Positions 45,279 to 58,261 of a stretch of DNA of 64,000 bases are shown one piece after another (within the stretch, counting starts at the first letter, position 1; each line of letters starts with the position of its first letter). The stretch spans positions 62,001 through 126,000 of the forward strand of contig JAAVVG010000033.1 of assembly GCA_012976225.1 (NCBI GenBank). Direction: 5' to 3'. The notes beneath the pieces are model-generated. The model was not told the DNA's origin, did not search any database, and saw nothing but the letters and a program-made list of their open reading frames with translations. This DNA is from Golubevia sp. BC0850. Lineage: Eukaryota; Basidiomycota; Exobasidiomycetes; Golubeviales; Golubeviaceae. Made by a program: the position numbers and the translations under genes.

Positions 45279-48200
45279 ATGTCCTCTCAAAGGCCAGAAG
45301 AAATCTCAACCGCAATTCAAGCTCAAACCGAAGGAAGCACTCCTCACCAAGCTCCATCTTACACGGGAGCTGCCGGTTCTGTTGATTTGCAAAAGACTAC
45401 CTCTGGTGGTGGTTGGGGAGAACGCAACGCTGGTGAAAGAGTTGATGTAGCTAATGCTCTAAACTTAGCAAGATCTTCGTCCAATAGAAACGATCAAGAA
45501 AACACCAACAAACATGGTGGAACTTCGTCACCAGTTCAAGAAGAATCTTCAAACGATTTAGAAAGACAAGAGACTCATTTCAATCTTGAAGATTTCTTAA
45601 CCAACAGATTGGATAAAGCAGATCAACAAGGCGTTACTAATAAGAAGGCTTTGGGAATGGCTTGGAGAGATTTGGAGGTCAAACTTCCTGGTGGTGGTGG
45701 AGGTTACACTTTTGTAAAAACTCTTCCAGTTGCCATCTTCAACACTGCTTATAAAGATCCTTGGAGCATCTTGACTACTCTTATTCCTCCTCTTGGAAAG
45801 TTGGGAAATAAGTCGAAGGGCGCTTCTAAGAACTTGTTACATCCTCGTGAGTGTCTGATTTGGAAGTGGGGGTCGGAGATTTCTTTTGGGTTGATGTGGT
45901 GGCTCCGGGATTCTCTTTCTGGCTCAGAGGTGCAAAACATTCCTGGACTTGCTTCATGGGGTTAGATGATCTCAAAAACTATCTTTAGTAAAGCACTCAT
46001 TTGGAACGGCACGTCCAAAAGGAGGCCAACGATCTGACTTCTCATCACACTTTCCCACCCCTTCCTCCCTCGTCCCCTCAGAATCTGGTGTTCTAAGAGC
46101 CGGAGAGATGTTGCTCGTACTTGGAAGACCCGGATCAGGTTGTTCTAGTGAGTCTAGAATCTGAAAGCGCTATTCATGGAGTTAGGAATCTTTTCTTAGC
46201 AGAACCCGTCTCATCTTCACTTTCTTCTCCCAGCTACTTTGAGAGCTCTAACTTCTTCTCTTCCAAGTGGACTAGAAACTGAAGGATCTCTACATTACGG
46301 AGGTCTGGGTCCAAGTGCAGTTGACAAGAAATGTAAGTGCTCTTCTTGCTTTCGAATCGACGTAGAACTATCACCTACTAACCGCGCCTCCCCTCTCTTC
46401 TCATCTCCCTCCAAACAGATCGTGGTGAAGTGATCTTTGTTGATGAAGATGACCTTCATTTCTCTACTATCACTGTAGCTCAAACTCTTAGAGTTGCCTT
46501 GAGAACCAAAGCTCCAAGATCTGCCAAACGTTTGAACGGTGAAAGTAGAAGTGATTACATTGAGCAGAGCATCAATGTGCTATTGAAGATGGTAAGTAGG
46601 ACAAATAGATCCATGGCAGCAACTTGAAACTGATTTTCTCGCCTACGTCTCCGTCTACCCAGTTCGGAATGTCTCACGTCAGAGATACCATTGTTGGAGA
46701 TGCCGCGGTACGAGGAGTTTCAGGAGTGAGTAGACCAAATTGGGAGTCGCATCTTTGCTCGTCTCGCAGCCTTCTCACCTTTCTCAACCTCTTGTCTCTT
46801 TCAGGGAGAGAGGAAGAGAGTCACCATTCAAGAAGCTCTCGCAACGCGGGCCTCCATTAGCGCGTGAGTGTTCTGTTGACCGAAATATGGTCCGATCGAG
46901 TCGGCAGAAAGACCATTCGGAGGCCGCTCAGAGTTTTAGTAAACTCGACCTCAACCATTCCTCTCTGAATTGGCAACTGACTCCTACTGTCGACCACCTT
47001 GCTTTTCTCTCGTCTTCAACTTCTGCATTCCAATCTTCACCTTTACTTCTCTCTGCCAATTTTCCCAATTCTTCTTCGTTTTTCAACCCTCAATATTCCA
47101 ATCTTGATCTTTTCCTCAATCTCAAACGATTGGAAATTTTAGCTGGGACAACAGGCAAGTATAGCTGGTTGAAAGCATCATCTTTTGCTGCCTCTGTCCT
47201 TACCCTATTCAATTTCCATCATCTCGTCTCTCCTCCCTCAGTACTCGTGGATTGGACGCTTCCACCGCACTCGACTACGCTCGTTCTCTCAGAGTCTTGA
47301 CCGACATCTCTCAACGTACAACCATCGCTACTCTCTATCAAGTTGCCGAGTCAATCTTCTCCCTCTTCGATCGAGTTGCAGTGGTTGATGAAGGTAGGAC
47401 CATCTACTACGGACCTAGAGACCAAGCCAGATCTTACTTCCAGAGCCTTGGATACTACGCCCCAGAAAGGATGACAACCGCCGATTTCGTCACCCTACTT
47501 TCAGATCCAGACCAAGTTCAATTCAAAGATGGAATGAAAGAGAAAGCACCAAAGACTGCCGCTGACAGAGAAGCTGCTTGGAAGAATTCAGATCTCAACA
47601 AGCAAATTCTTCAAGAGATCGAAACTTATGATAGATCTACGAAGGACGCCGAGGAGAAGGAAGCTGAACAGATGAAGGTTGCTGTCAGATCAGAGAAGAA
47701 CAAGGGAGTTCGCGGGGGTGAGTATAGCTAATTGCTACCTTTTCCCAGGCGTGGTTTCCAAGGCTGATCTCTGAACATTTCCTCCTCCCAATTTTCTGCA
47801 GGCTCTTCTTTCACTGTTCCATTCCACTACCAAGTGTCTGCAGTTGTTTACCGTCAGGTTCTATTGAAGTGGCACTCCAGAGGAGATCTTTACGTCAAGC
47901 TCTTCACCATCATCTCCGTCTCCTTGATGGTTTCATCCGTCTTCTACAATCAACCTTTCACCTCTCAAGGAGCTTTCACTCGTGGTTCCGTCATGTTATT
48001 CGCTGGGCTCTTCAATGGATGGGTGAGTCTTCGAAAGCGAGTTGCTTCCATTTCTGCTGTGCCAAGACCCAGACGCTGAAGCTTCTCTCCTTCTCCTCAA
48101 ACTTTAGCTCCAATTGGCTGAGGCATTTGAAGCTGTCTCAGGAAGACCGATGTGAGTAGGCCAGAAGTGCGTCTCGAAGGAGCCCCTCATTGCCGTCAGC

Positions 48201-51200
48201 TCACGCCACTCTCGTCTCTTCACACTTCACAGGCTCGCTCGTCATCGATCCTTCGCTTTCTATCGCCCCTCTGCTGTCGTCTTGGCTAGAGCTTTGATCG
48301 ACATCCCTCTCTTGCTGGTTCAGTGCATTCTCTCATCAGTTATTATCTACTGGATGGCAAACCTCAGAGCCAACGCTGGTGCCTTCTTCATTTTCTTCGT
48401 TTACACCTTCCTATCCGCCTTCAACCTCACTTCGCTCTATCGACTTTTCGCAGCCTTCAGCCCTGACTTCAATACCGCTATAAGGTTCGCAGTCTTGGGT
48501 TTGAACATTTTGATCGTCTTTATCGGATATGTTATTCCTCGTCAAAAGATGAACTGGTTGATCTGGTTGAACTACAGTAACGGTATCTCTTATGCCTTCG
48601 AAGGATTCATGGGAAACGAGTAAGTTTCCGCTTTTGCCGACTCGCTTCTCGTTAGTCGACTTCCCTATTAACCTCTTCTCTTTCCTTTCATCTCACTCCT
48701 AGGTTCAAGTACGACATCGACTGTGCCAACGCTTCAATCGTTCCATTTGGAGAGCGTCGCGACGTCGCCTTCCAGACTTGCGCCTTCGCAGGAGCAACTC
48801 CTGGCTCTTTGGTAATTCCGGGAGAAGACTACCTTCAATCATCTTTCGGCTACACCCAAAGCAACGTCGGTCCAAACATCGGTGTGCTCATCGCTTTCTC
48901 CGTTCTGTATCTCATCGTGACTCTATTCGCATCAGAGCTCATGCACTTCGGGGAAAGCTCCGGAGGTCTTCTCATCTTCGCTAGAACTAAGAACACCAAG
49001 AAAGCTCTTCAAGAACAAGAGAAGTTGACTCCAAGAGGCGATGACATCGAAGGATCTGCTGTTCCGGTCGAGAAATCAAATCCAGTCGCCGAATCTGACA
49101 GGTGAGTTTGATGTTTCTTCCACATTCTTCACCTTCTCTTGAATATAATGTACTGGCCCTTTACTAATCTAATCTTTTTCCACTCTCCTGATAGCACTCG
49201 CGCCAACTCCCCTGAACATGGCTCAGCTGTCAAGAAGGAAACCTCTGATGCGTCCAAGATTCACGAGGATCGTTCTGTCTTTACCTGGAAAGATGTTTCT
49301 CTTGAGATTTCCGGAGGACGTAAACTTCTTCAGAATGTAGATGGATTCGTCAAACCTGGAACTATGACTGCTTTAATGGTGAGTGATGAAGAAGCTGGGT
49401 GTCGTCTCTCGAATGGTCTTCCCTCATCCCCCACTTCTCTGACTTTTCTCGTTTTTTCTCTCGCACAGGGCGCTAGTGGAGCGGGAAAGACAACTCTCTT
49501 GAGCACTCTCTCTCAACGAGCCGTGGCGGGCAAGGTAGACGGTGACATTCTCGTCGACGGAAAGCCTCTTGGAATCGGATTCTCGAAAGGAACTGGTCTC
49601 GTTCTTCAGGCTGATGTCCATCTCGCCACTCAGACCGTTAGAGAAGCCATCGAATTCTCTGCTCTTCTTAGACAGCCTGCCGAGGTTTCAAAGGAAGAAA
49701 AGTTGGCTCACGCTCAACACGTCATGGAACTCTTGGAACTCGAATCTCATCAAGACGCCCTGATCGGAACCCCTGGTGCTGGACTTGGAGTCGAGAAGGC
49801 TAAGAGGGTTTCAATTGCCGTGGAACTGGCTGCAAAACCGGATCTTCTTCTGTTCCTGGACGAGCCAACTTCTGGATTGGACTCTGCTGGTGCTGCCTCT
49901 ATCGTACGATTGCTAAGAAGGTTGGCTGACGATGGACAGGCTCTGTTGGTGTGAGTATCTAGTAGAGATTCCACCAGCGAAAGATGGATGAGACTGACTC
50001 TTGCTCTTGTCTTCCGTACCGCCTTACCTCTTCCCTACAGTACCATTCATCAGCCAAGTTCTTTGCTGTTCGAATCCTTTGACAACGTCCTTCTCCTCGA
50101 GGCTGGTGGACGAACTGCCATCATGTCCCAAATTGGTCGTGAGCGTGGCCACGGCAGTGATCTCGTCAGAGAATACTTCGAAAGGAATGGAGGTCCAAAG
50201 TGCGAGCCTCATGAGAACGTCGGTGAGTACCAAGCTGGAAAGAGTCAGTGTCTTGATAGGACTAGGATCTGACCTTTTCTCTCTTTCTCCCATTCTCACA
50301 GCCGAATATATGCTCGAAATTGTCTCTGGTGAACGAGGAAGAGGAATCGACTTCGGAGACGTCTGGGAGAAGAGTCAGGAGAGAGTGGCGATTCGCAAGC
50401 AAATCGATGAACTCGTCGAATCTCGTAAAAGTCGACCGGACAACACTGATTCCAGAGCCGACTCGGAATTCTCTGCCAGTCTGGTAACTCAGATCTCAGA
50501 AGTCACCAAGAGACAACTCAGAGACACCTGGCGAGACGCTCCCTTCGCATATGGAATTCTTTTCTCCAATTTCGTTACTGGTATTGCTGCGTGAGTAAGA
50601 ACTGTTCCTCGATCTAGCGTCCGAACAAAAGTGGGTGTAACATTCGGAACCGCGAATGGGCCTCCGGTGGCTGGCACTGTTCATTCTTGCTGCCTCTTCG
50701 ATGTCTCCGCCTCTGTTGTTACTTCATCGACTAATCTCTTCTATCCACTCTCCATTTCCTCCTCCTTTCCTCCTCCTTTCACTCTCCTTTCTCTACTCTC
50801 TCACAGTGGAGCCGCTTTCGCCCATCTAGGAAAATCTTCAAGCGATCTACAGCTTAGACTCTTCATCTGCTTCTTGATCATTCTCAACTTGCCCGCCCTG
50901 GTCAATAGTATCATCGGAAAGGTCTTCGAGATGAGAATGCTGTTCGAAGTTAGGGAATCGCCCTCAAAGGTCTACGGATGGGTTCCCCTTGTCACCGCTA
51001 TCGTCGCTTCCATCATTCCAGTCGCGGCTTTGGCTTCGGTCTTCTGGTTCCTCTTTGCCTTCTTCATTCCTTTCTACAGTCGCGAAAGCTCGGTGGCCGG
51101 TTACTTCTACTTGATGACCCTGCTCTTCCAGATCTTCGGATGTCAGTTCGCTTTTATGCTAGCAGCTTCGTGCGCCACCCCTATCATCGCCTCGTGAGTA

Positions 51201-51912
51201 AAGGTCTCCTGAAGAAACGATGTCAGTGAGCCTGGGTGTTTCTAAGTAAAAAGGAGGTTTCGATTTCAAACGAACAAAAAGAAAAGCGGACTCGAGTGTT
51301 TCACGTTTCTCGACTGAACCTCCTCTCCCATCTCTCTCTCTCCCTCTCTCCCTTCCTACACAGCAACCTTTTGCCTTTCATTCTTCCCATCCTAGCCCTC
51401 GTTAATGGAATCGTGATTCCGCATGATCAAATGACAGAACCATGGAAGAGCTTTGTTTACTGGGCTAATCCTCTCACGTACGTCGAAGCCGCCCCATCAC
51501 CCCTTTTCCCAGTCCATCGATCTGACTTCTCTCTCTATCTCTCTCTTCTCCTTCTCTTCCTTTTAGTCACTACCTACGTGGGCAGCTAGGAGCCACTCTC
51601 CACGGAATAGAAGTCACTTGCACTCCTCAAGACCTCTACCGCTTCGACCCACCTGCGGGTCAAACCTGTGGCACCTACGCTGGGGATTGGGCTGCAACTT
51701 CAACTGGTTACTTGGAAAACCCCAACGATACTTCGAATTGTGGCTACTGTCAGTACCGTAATGGTGATATCTACCTAGAAGGACTCAACGCTCCGTTCGA
51801 CTTCAGGTGGCAATCCTTTGGAATCTTTCTAGGTTTCATCGTCTTCAACGTTTCTGCCGTTTACGGTCTTTGGTGGTGGTTCAGACACAAGGGATCTTCC
51901 TTCAAGAAGTGA
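45279..51912 (+). CDS. Full-length PDR-type ABC transporter (ABCG, pleiotropic drug resistance)
   Basis: Plasma-membrane ATP-driven exporter of drugs, lipids or metabolites, arranged NBD1-TMD1-NBD2-TMD2, about 1516 aa. Nineteen exons: 45279-45846, 46082-46147, 46234-46332, 46419-46591, 46663-46725, 46805-46863, 47143-47154, 47242-47717, 47802-48022, 48108-48151, 48233-48619, 48703-49101, 49195-49378, 49469-49950, 50041-50222, 50302-50590, 50807-51193, 51364-51477, 51567-51912. NBD1 has the PDR-typical degenerate Walker A LGRPGSGCST and signature VSGGERKRVTIQEAL, with Walker B SAWDNSTRGLDAS supplied by a 12-nt microexon. NBD2 has normal GASGAGKTTLLS and LLLFLDEPTSGLDSAG but a degenerate signature GVEKAKRVSI. 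Thus one canonical and one atypical ATP site, as in Pdr5. The N-terminal 130 residues are polar. Substrate cannot be inferred. Confidence 0.95.
47143..47154 (+). other. 12-nt microexon and following GC-AG intron in the PDR gene
   Basis: CTGGGACAACAG lies between an acceptor TTTTAG and the donor GCAAGT; the intron 47155-47241 ends CCCTCAG. With flanking exons it reads SAWDNSTRGLD, the conserved PDR Walker B region. Without it, the splice 46863 to 47242 would remain in frame but lose four residues including the Walker B Asp. Confidence 0.8.
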
Positions 51913-52632
51913 TGTGCATCATGATCCCTTCTAGTTCCCACTTCTGTCCTTTCCTAGATCCGATTCCCTCATAGACTTTCCTACCCATAGATCTACCCTT
52001 TTCTGTCTTAACTTAAGAACACTGCACTGTAATTCCGTATTTTTGCTCTTTAATGTCGCTACCCATTCTGTTTCTCTTCTTGCAAACGAAAGCATGCCCA
52101 CACTAGAGCTCGCCTCTGAACAAGTCTGACGACAAGCTTAACTCTAAGGATAGGTTCTGTTTCAGCATATTTCGGTAGGCTAAAAGATTGAAGGTTGACT
52201 CGTATTTGTGCTCGCTCAGAGCAGGAACGATCCAAGGTTCAGATGGAATTCAATTTGGCAAAGCGCAGGCGGTGTCTACGAGACAGACGAAGAAGGAGAA
52301 AAAGAGAAAAAACAGGGTTGCTGATATAAAAGATAGGAGGCGCTCTGATAGCAGGTCCCAAAGTCTTCTACGCCGGAAACGTAACGGTTCTCCACGAGTT
52401 TGATGCTCGCCGAGAAACATTGGAAGAAGTTGAGAACCAAGACGACTCTTGTAGATAGTTTTCCTTTGAACTGAGTGAAGAGGAAGAGTAAAATGAGAGA
52501 AAGCAGGTCAGAGTCTGTTCTTACTCTAAGCAAACGAACGTATTGCTCACCTGTCGACTTTCTCAAAGTCTCTTACTTCTTCGACATCTCCAGCTCTTCT
52601 TCGACCGCCTTGAGGTATCCATCAATCCTTTT
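51913..52632. other. 3' flank and gene-free stretch
   Basis: Follows the PDR gene stop. It holds the 3' untranslated region and then a purine-rich stretch around 52280-52340. No supported gene; frames of 60-96 codons here overlap one another. Confidence 0.4.
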
Positions 52633-55600
52633 TTAAACACTGGTAGAGGTTTCAAATGCTTCGTAAAAAGGTTCCAAAGTCAAACGAAAACTTCTCAAAC
52701 TTTCTTGAGCTTGTATTTGAAGATTGGACCTCGGAGGAGTTGACGATTGGGGTCGAAGGTTCGTTGAGCTTCTTCGTTCGTCAGCATTCGAATCCATGAT
52801 TATAGGGCCATCCCTCTCTGTTTCTAGGTCTGACAGCTCACTCTCCTCACCAGAGTCTCTACTTTCCTCTTTGACTTGCCTTGAGGGGCTTACGGAGAGA
52901 ATAGTTGAACTTCCTCTTGAGGTTTCCATTCTCAATCTCAATTCTGCCTTCAACAGTTTCAAGGCGTAAGGCAAATCTACAGCTTGACTCCGTCCATGAG
53001 AAGATAAAATGGCTCTTTCCTTTCCCTGAGCTATCGCTTGTTGGAGAACTTGAAGAACGATCGGTGGGAACCCATCTGGGATCGGATCTCCTTTTTCGAC
53101 TTGTGTCAGTAGAGCTAAAGGCCTTGTAGAGCTGACTGCTGAGTGACTTTTAAGGCAGATAGGTGAAAGACCATCTTCTGGCACAGAAGACTGAGATATC
53201 CAGGATGTGTTTACCCAAAAGAAGGAAATTACTCTGACCGCTTTCAGTTCTTGATCCTAGAGATCGAGTTCAGGGAGTGGGACCTTGAGAGCTAGTTCTG
53301 ATGGAGTGATGAACTGAATCGAAGGAAGCACTTCTTGTTCCCAGTCATCTTTGTTGGGGGGGAAGAGGTTCAGCCACAATGCCGGCGAGAGGGAGAGAGA
53401 CAGCAAGAGATCAGCAAAAAGGAGTCGAATGACCTTTGATCGAAGCAACGGGGCTCTTCTTGAAGCGATCCTCAACTTCATCTACTCTCCTTCATTTGCT
53501 TGTTTTCCCTTCAGAATCTCTTTAGCCAAGAGACAATCCGAAACACCAATTCGAAGCTCCCCTCCGACCCTCTCCCCCAAAACGAACGACACAGCTTTGT
53601 GTGGCGCGAAGACCAAAGTGCGATCGAAGAATCCATCTAACTCATGAGAGGACCTTTGATCTGACTTCATAAGCAACCTCAACCAGTGATCTCAATGCAC
53701 GTAGAGCTTGGACACTTCCGGTGGTCAAAGGTCCTAACTGGCCAATCGACTGACGCTTCCATCCAATTCCTCCTACGAGACTGGAGATGCTTGATAGTAC
53801 TCCTAGTTGTGTTCTGCCGGTCAATCTTTCCATAGGAAAATCTGATTTTGTGTCGAGCTCATGAGATATTTTGGGCAGAGACTTCGATCGTTTGAAGCTG
53901 AAGGAAGAAGTTGAGATTGAAGGAGGGAGCGAAGATTCTTGATTTTCAAGGCAACTTTCTGAACGTTTCCCTTTGATGATGGGACTTCTAGCTACAAAAA
54001 CAGGTCCAGAGAAGATGCATTTTCAATCAGGAAGAAGCGAGAGATGAGGAGAGGTAGAATCCTGATCCACTTCCATTCCAACAAAGTTCATCTCAATTGC
54101 TCATCGGTGCTTTTGAACCTCTGACCATCTTAGTCAGCTTTGAGAGCTATATTACTTCTACTCACCCTGTGACCTATCCTCTTTCAATTCCAAGTTCCTT
54201 GCTATCTCTCTCACGAAAAATCCATCATCTTCCTTCCGTCCCAACTCATGAATCCTCTTGTTTCTGTCCACTATCGGTTCGTCACCTGAAAGACCTTTAC
54301 CTTGACAGGTACATCGGACAATTTCATACCGGTCCAGGTCTTCCACCTTGACGTTGACAACTTTGAGGACAGTTTTGATAACCTTGAAGATTGAGTGCCT
54401 TCTTTGACGTTTCGAAGACGGATCAGCGCTTCATCTCTGAAGCTATCGTGAGTGGACTCGAAGCAGATGATTTTCCTATCAATCGTTTTCTCAAAGACGA
54501 TGAAATAAAAGGCGTAAAGGAGATGGATGATGGATCGAGGATGGAGAGCGAATCGGAGGAAAGAGGAGGAAAAGAAGGGGTTCGTTCGCGGATGAGGGGT
54601 CGAAGTCGATCCACTTCGAGAGCCATTCCAAAAATTGAGTAACCAGATCTGTTTCCTGCTGGAATAGACAAGTTTCTTTACCTTAGTTAGATTTACTGTG
54701 CAGTTGAGCGCGTCGCCATCTTTTTGTGAGCATCACTCTATCCTTTCTTTCTCGTTCCCTTCCCCCATCTTTATCGAGATCTTCAAAAGTAGTCTCTAAA
54801 TGGATCGATTTTCTAGCTCTCATTCGTCAAGAACCCCTTGATCTCAATCAAGTCGGTGAGATCAAGCCGGTGAAAGTAAGGAGAAGTCTTGAAGTCACTA
54901 AGAAACTCTGTTCTCCGGAGACGATCCTTCGATGTTTCAATCATCAGATTTAGAAGGTCGTCTCTGGAGCTAGCCTTCAAAACTATGAGGCAGTAGCAGC
55001 ACCTTTGATTAGGAGAATCCTTTTTTTTCGACTCGAGCCAACACCTGGTCCGAATGATAGCCAGGGACTATTCTGAAGTCTTCTGAAAGCGGGTATCGGT
55101 TTGAAATAGATTACTTTCTGAACGAAGGGGTAGATGTGATGCATTTTGGAAGCTTGAAAGTTCCGAGCAGTGGAGAAGATGACCGCGTGGAGTGTAGAAA
55201 AGTTGGTCGGGAGTGTGCGAAGGTGGATTCAGAGTCTCAGAACTTGATGCTTTCTGGAGATTTGAGTTTCGAAAGAATAGAAAATGGAAAAGCCAAGCTC
55301 GTTGAAATGTGAGAGTGAGTCAATGTTAGAGTAGGAGAGAAGAGACACTCACATGTTTATGCCTCAGATCTCCCGATCCTTCTACCTCCACAGCCAAAGT
55401 CCCTTCATCGCCCAGAAGCTTCAAGTTCAGAAGCTGTTGGGTTTGAGGTTGTCGATTTGTCCGAATTGCGAGTTGTTAGTAGGATGCTGAAGATTGGAAC
55501 GTAAGAAGAACCGATATCTTGCCAGGATCTTCTTTCCCCTAGATAGAGAATATACATGAGATCTATTAGGAGAAAGAAGACTATGCAGCCTTTCGAAATG

Positions 55601-55700
55601 AGGTGACAAGTTGTTAGAACCGACATTGAGGATAAAGTTTGGGAGAAGAGAGGGAAGTTTTGAATCGAAGTTCATAAACAATGCGTGCATACGCGATAAA
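52633..55700 (-). pseudogene. Unrecognised, fragmented minus-strand coding region (host gene, perhaps decayed)
   Basis: Protein-like stretches follow one another on the minus strand but change frame often. From 5' to 3' they include LLGDEGTLAVEVEGSGDLRH (about 55340-55430, ending at a good GTGAGT donor), HIYPFVQKVIYFKPIP (about 55100), LVTQFLEWLSKWIDFDPSS (about 54600), VVNVKVEDLDRYEIVRC (about 54330), SISSLVGGIGWKRQSIGQLG (about 53760), FDRTLVFAPHKAVSFVLGER (about 53600), WLNLFPPNKDDWEQEVLPS (about 53360) and a Ser-rich C-terminal piece ending at 52633. Some joins have plausible introns, others none. Either a many-exon, fast-evolving gene or a decayed one. I recognise no domain, so boundaries are approximate. 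Confidence 0.35.
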
Positions 55701-55799
55701 CACGTTGAAGAACTGGCGTACTCGCACTCTCCTTCTTCTCTCTCTCTCTCCCCTACTACATTCCACCTTTGATTCAACTTTACTATTCTTTACATCAAA

Positions 55800-58107
55800 A
55801 TGTTCGGAGCTCAACAACCGCCTACAGGACCGTCATCGATGACGCGATCTTCTTCATTCGGAGGAGGACCTTCAGCTAAGAAAGCAACTTTCTCTTTTGG
55901 AAATCCATCGACAACCAACACTACAACTCAACCAGCTACAACAGGTTTCAGTTTTGGTCAATCACAACAGAATACTCAACCTTCAACTTCTACAACTGCC
56001 AATACCGGTTTCAGCTTCGGAGCGAGCACCAACAATCAAACCCAACCAGCAGCTCCAGCTTCTTCTGGATTCTCTTTTGGAAATAACAATAATAACAACA
56101 ACACTACTTCAACTACAGGCGGTGGATTATTCGGAAATAACAACAACAATAACTCTCAACCTCAATCAACTGGTTTCAGCTTTGGTAACAATCAACAGAC
56201 TCAACAGAATCAGCAGCAGCAACCTCAAAGTACAGGTGCATTCAGTTTTGGTCAATCCACCGCTCAAAAACCAGCTGGGACTTTCAGTTTTGGAAATAGT
56301 ACGAACAACAATGCTTCAATCTCTCAACCTCAACAGCAACAGCAGGGAGGGATCAGTCTGTTTGGTCAGAGTCAGAATCAACCTGCTGGATTTGGTCAGA
56401 GGTGAGTAAGAGAGTAGGCTTAGAGATTAGGAGGTGATAGAGTTCAAAAATGAAGTCGCTACACGAGATTTGGAATCTAGAAGCTAGACTTGGTTAGAAA
56501 GTGAAGTGAAGGGAGGGAACGCAACTTTGGCTGAAGTCAGAGGTGAACCTTCCACCTCTTTTGTCCTATCAAGCCCTTCAATCAAAGGTCCTGAAGTTTG
56601 AAGGTTGAGAATTGAACAAAACTGAGGTTTATATCATATCGAAACAGCGCTTCAGATCTGAAGTTCCCATAATGTAATCACTGACCTTTCTCTTCTTCCC
56701 CACCCTCCCTTCTTCTCCTTCTTTCCCTCTCTTCTTGTTCCACAACCACTCCCATCTTTCAGCACAAACCAATCATCCTCCCCATTCTCCTCCCATCCCT
56801 ACTATCAAAAAGAAAAATTTGATGAACTTCCAGAAAGAGAGAGGAAATTGATTGAAGAACTAGAGTGAGTTATCTTTCTCCATACCTTTACTCGTCAAAT
56901 TTCCTCTCCGTCAGCTTTTCATCTCTCTTTCATTCATATGTCCCTTCTATTCACGGGAGCTCTCATGCAAGCAAGAATTTCTATCGAAATCAGGGGAGAG
57001 GCTGACCTTTTTTGAAATATCTCTTTCAAACCCAAACAGTAATCACATTCTCTCCCAAACTAGAATCAGAGATGAACTTCTGACAAAAGAGTTTGGAAAC
57101 GAAGAAGTCAGGAAAGTTTTACAGATGTGCGGAGATATTCAGGATGTGAGTTTCTCTTTCTGTCCTTTCCTATGCATGACCAATCCTTCTGTTTTGTTCC
57201 TTTCTTCTTTCGCCCCCTCATACTATGCTCTTTCTCTCTGCTGACTCTTGTCTCGCTTTCTTGAACTTCTTCGCTTTTCTGACAACCTTCCATTCTTCCT
57301 CTCTTAAATCTAATCTAGTCTCTTCGAAACCTAGATTCCTCCCTTTCGACCGATCAAAGATTAGTCCAAGACCTATCAACCAAACTCAATTCCGATAGGA
57401 ACGATTATTCTAAATTGCATGAGATAGCAGAGAATGTTAGGAGAGGTGGGAATGATGGGAGTGTTTGGAAAGATTTTCCTCTTCAGTGAGTAGATCAATG
57501 AGCATGCATCTTCTCTCCTCTTTCGAAGAAGGGTCAAAGGAGAAGTGAAACAGCAAGAAGTATCAAAGCGAAAAAGAGGGTCGGAAGAGAGGAGAGGGAT
57601 CCAACCAAAAAGAGGGTCGAGGGAGAAAAAGAGGTGTGGTCGTAAGAGCAATCTTTGGAAACTGATTTGACTAACGACTCTTCATCTCTTATCAGGGTTT
57701 ACACAAAAGAAGCTCAAGAATTTAGAGAAAGGGCAAACCGTTATTGGGCTACTATGGAACAATTGGAAAGAACGATTTCGACTGTTGATGGTGGTAGGAA
57801 TCAACCTTCTCCTCAAGGTAAGTACGGCAACCCCACCTCTCGATTTCTAGCCCCACTCACCCTGTTCTGTAGCTTCCCTCCAAGACCTCAACCTAAGATC
57901 AGCGAAATTAACCAAGCCTCTTTCTCTGCCATCTCAACAGCTATCGAAGATGCGATCCTCTCTCAACATTCTTCTTTCATGTCTTTTGCTTCTCAAATAG
58001 CAGACCTTCATTCAGACGTTGAAAGTATCAAGAGAGATTACAGGAATTGGTATCAAGCTCAATTCAGATCTGTGGTGGATCCTTTCGCTGGGATTGAATC
58101 TACCTGA
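55800..58107 (+). CDS. NUP49: FG-repeat nucleoporin Nup49 (Nup58/45 homologue)
   Basis: Central-channel nucleoporin that with Nsp1 and Nup57 forms the coiled-coil trimer lining the nuclear pore. Six exons (55800-56401, 56763-56864, 57040-57145, 57319-57485, 57696-57817, 57941-58107) join in frame to 421 aa. The first 200 residues are Asn/Gln/Ser/Thr-rich with about eight FSFG or FG units (TGFSFGQS, SGFSFGNN, GAFSFGQS, GLFGNN). The rest is coiled coil: DELPERERKLIEELE, NHILSQTRIRDELLTKEFG, then EAQEFRERANRYWATMEQLE. The end, SFASQIADLHSDVESIKRDY, RNWYQAQFRSVVDPF, matches the conserved Nup49 tail. The start is set by the ATG preceding FG repeats. Confidence 0.9.
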
Positions 58108-58261
58108 TGAGAGGGTTTGAAAGGAAAGGATGAGGAGCTGTAAAGTACTTGTCTTTCTAGTCGAAATCGATGTTCAGAGAACGCAGTTCTGTTGATGTGT
58201 GAAGTTGAAACCCAAATTTTCGAGGTCAAAGGTCTCAAGGGAGCCAACCTCAGAACATTCC
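58108..58261. other. Convergent intergenic spacer
   Basis: Short interval between the Nup49 stop and the minus-strand F-box-like locus; nothing recognised. Confidence 0.4.

Noticed and set aside
46864-47142. Open plus-strand frame through the intron before the PDR microexon
   Set aside because: The frame would insert about 90 residues between the ABC signature and Walker B, where all PDR proteins have almost none; splice signals remove it cleanly.
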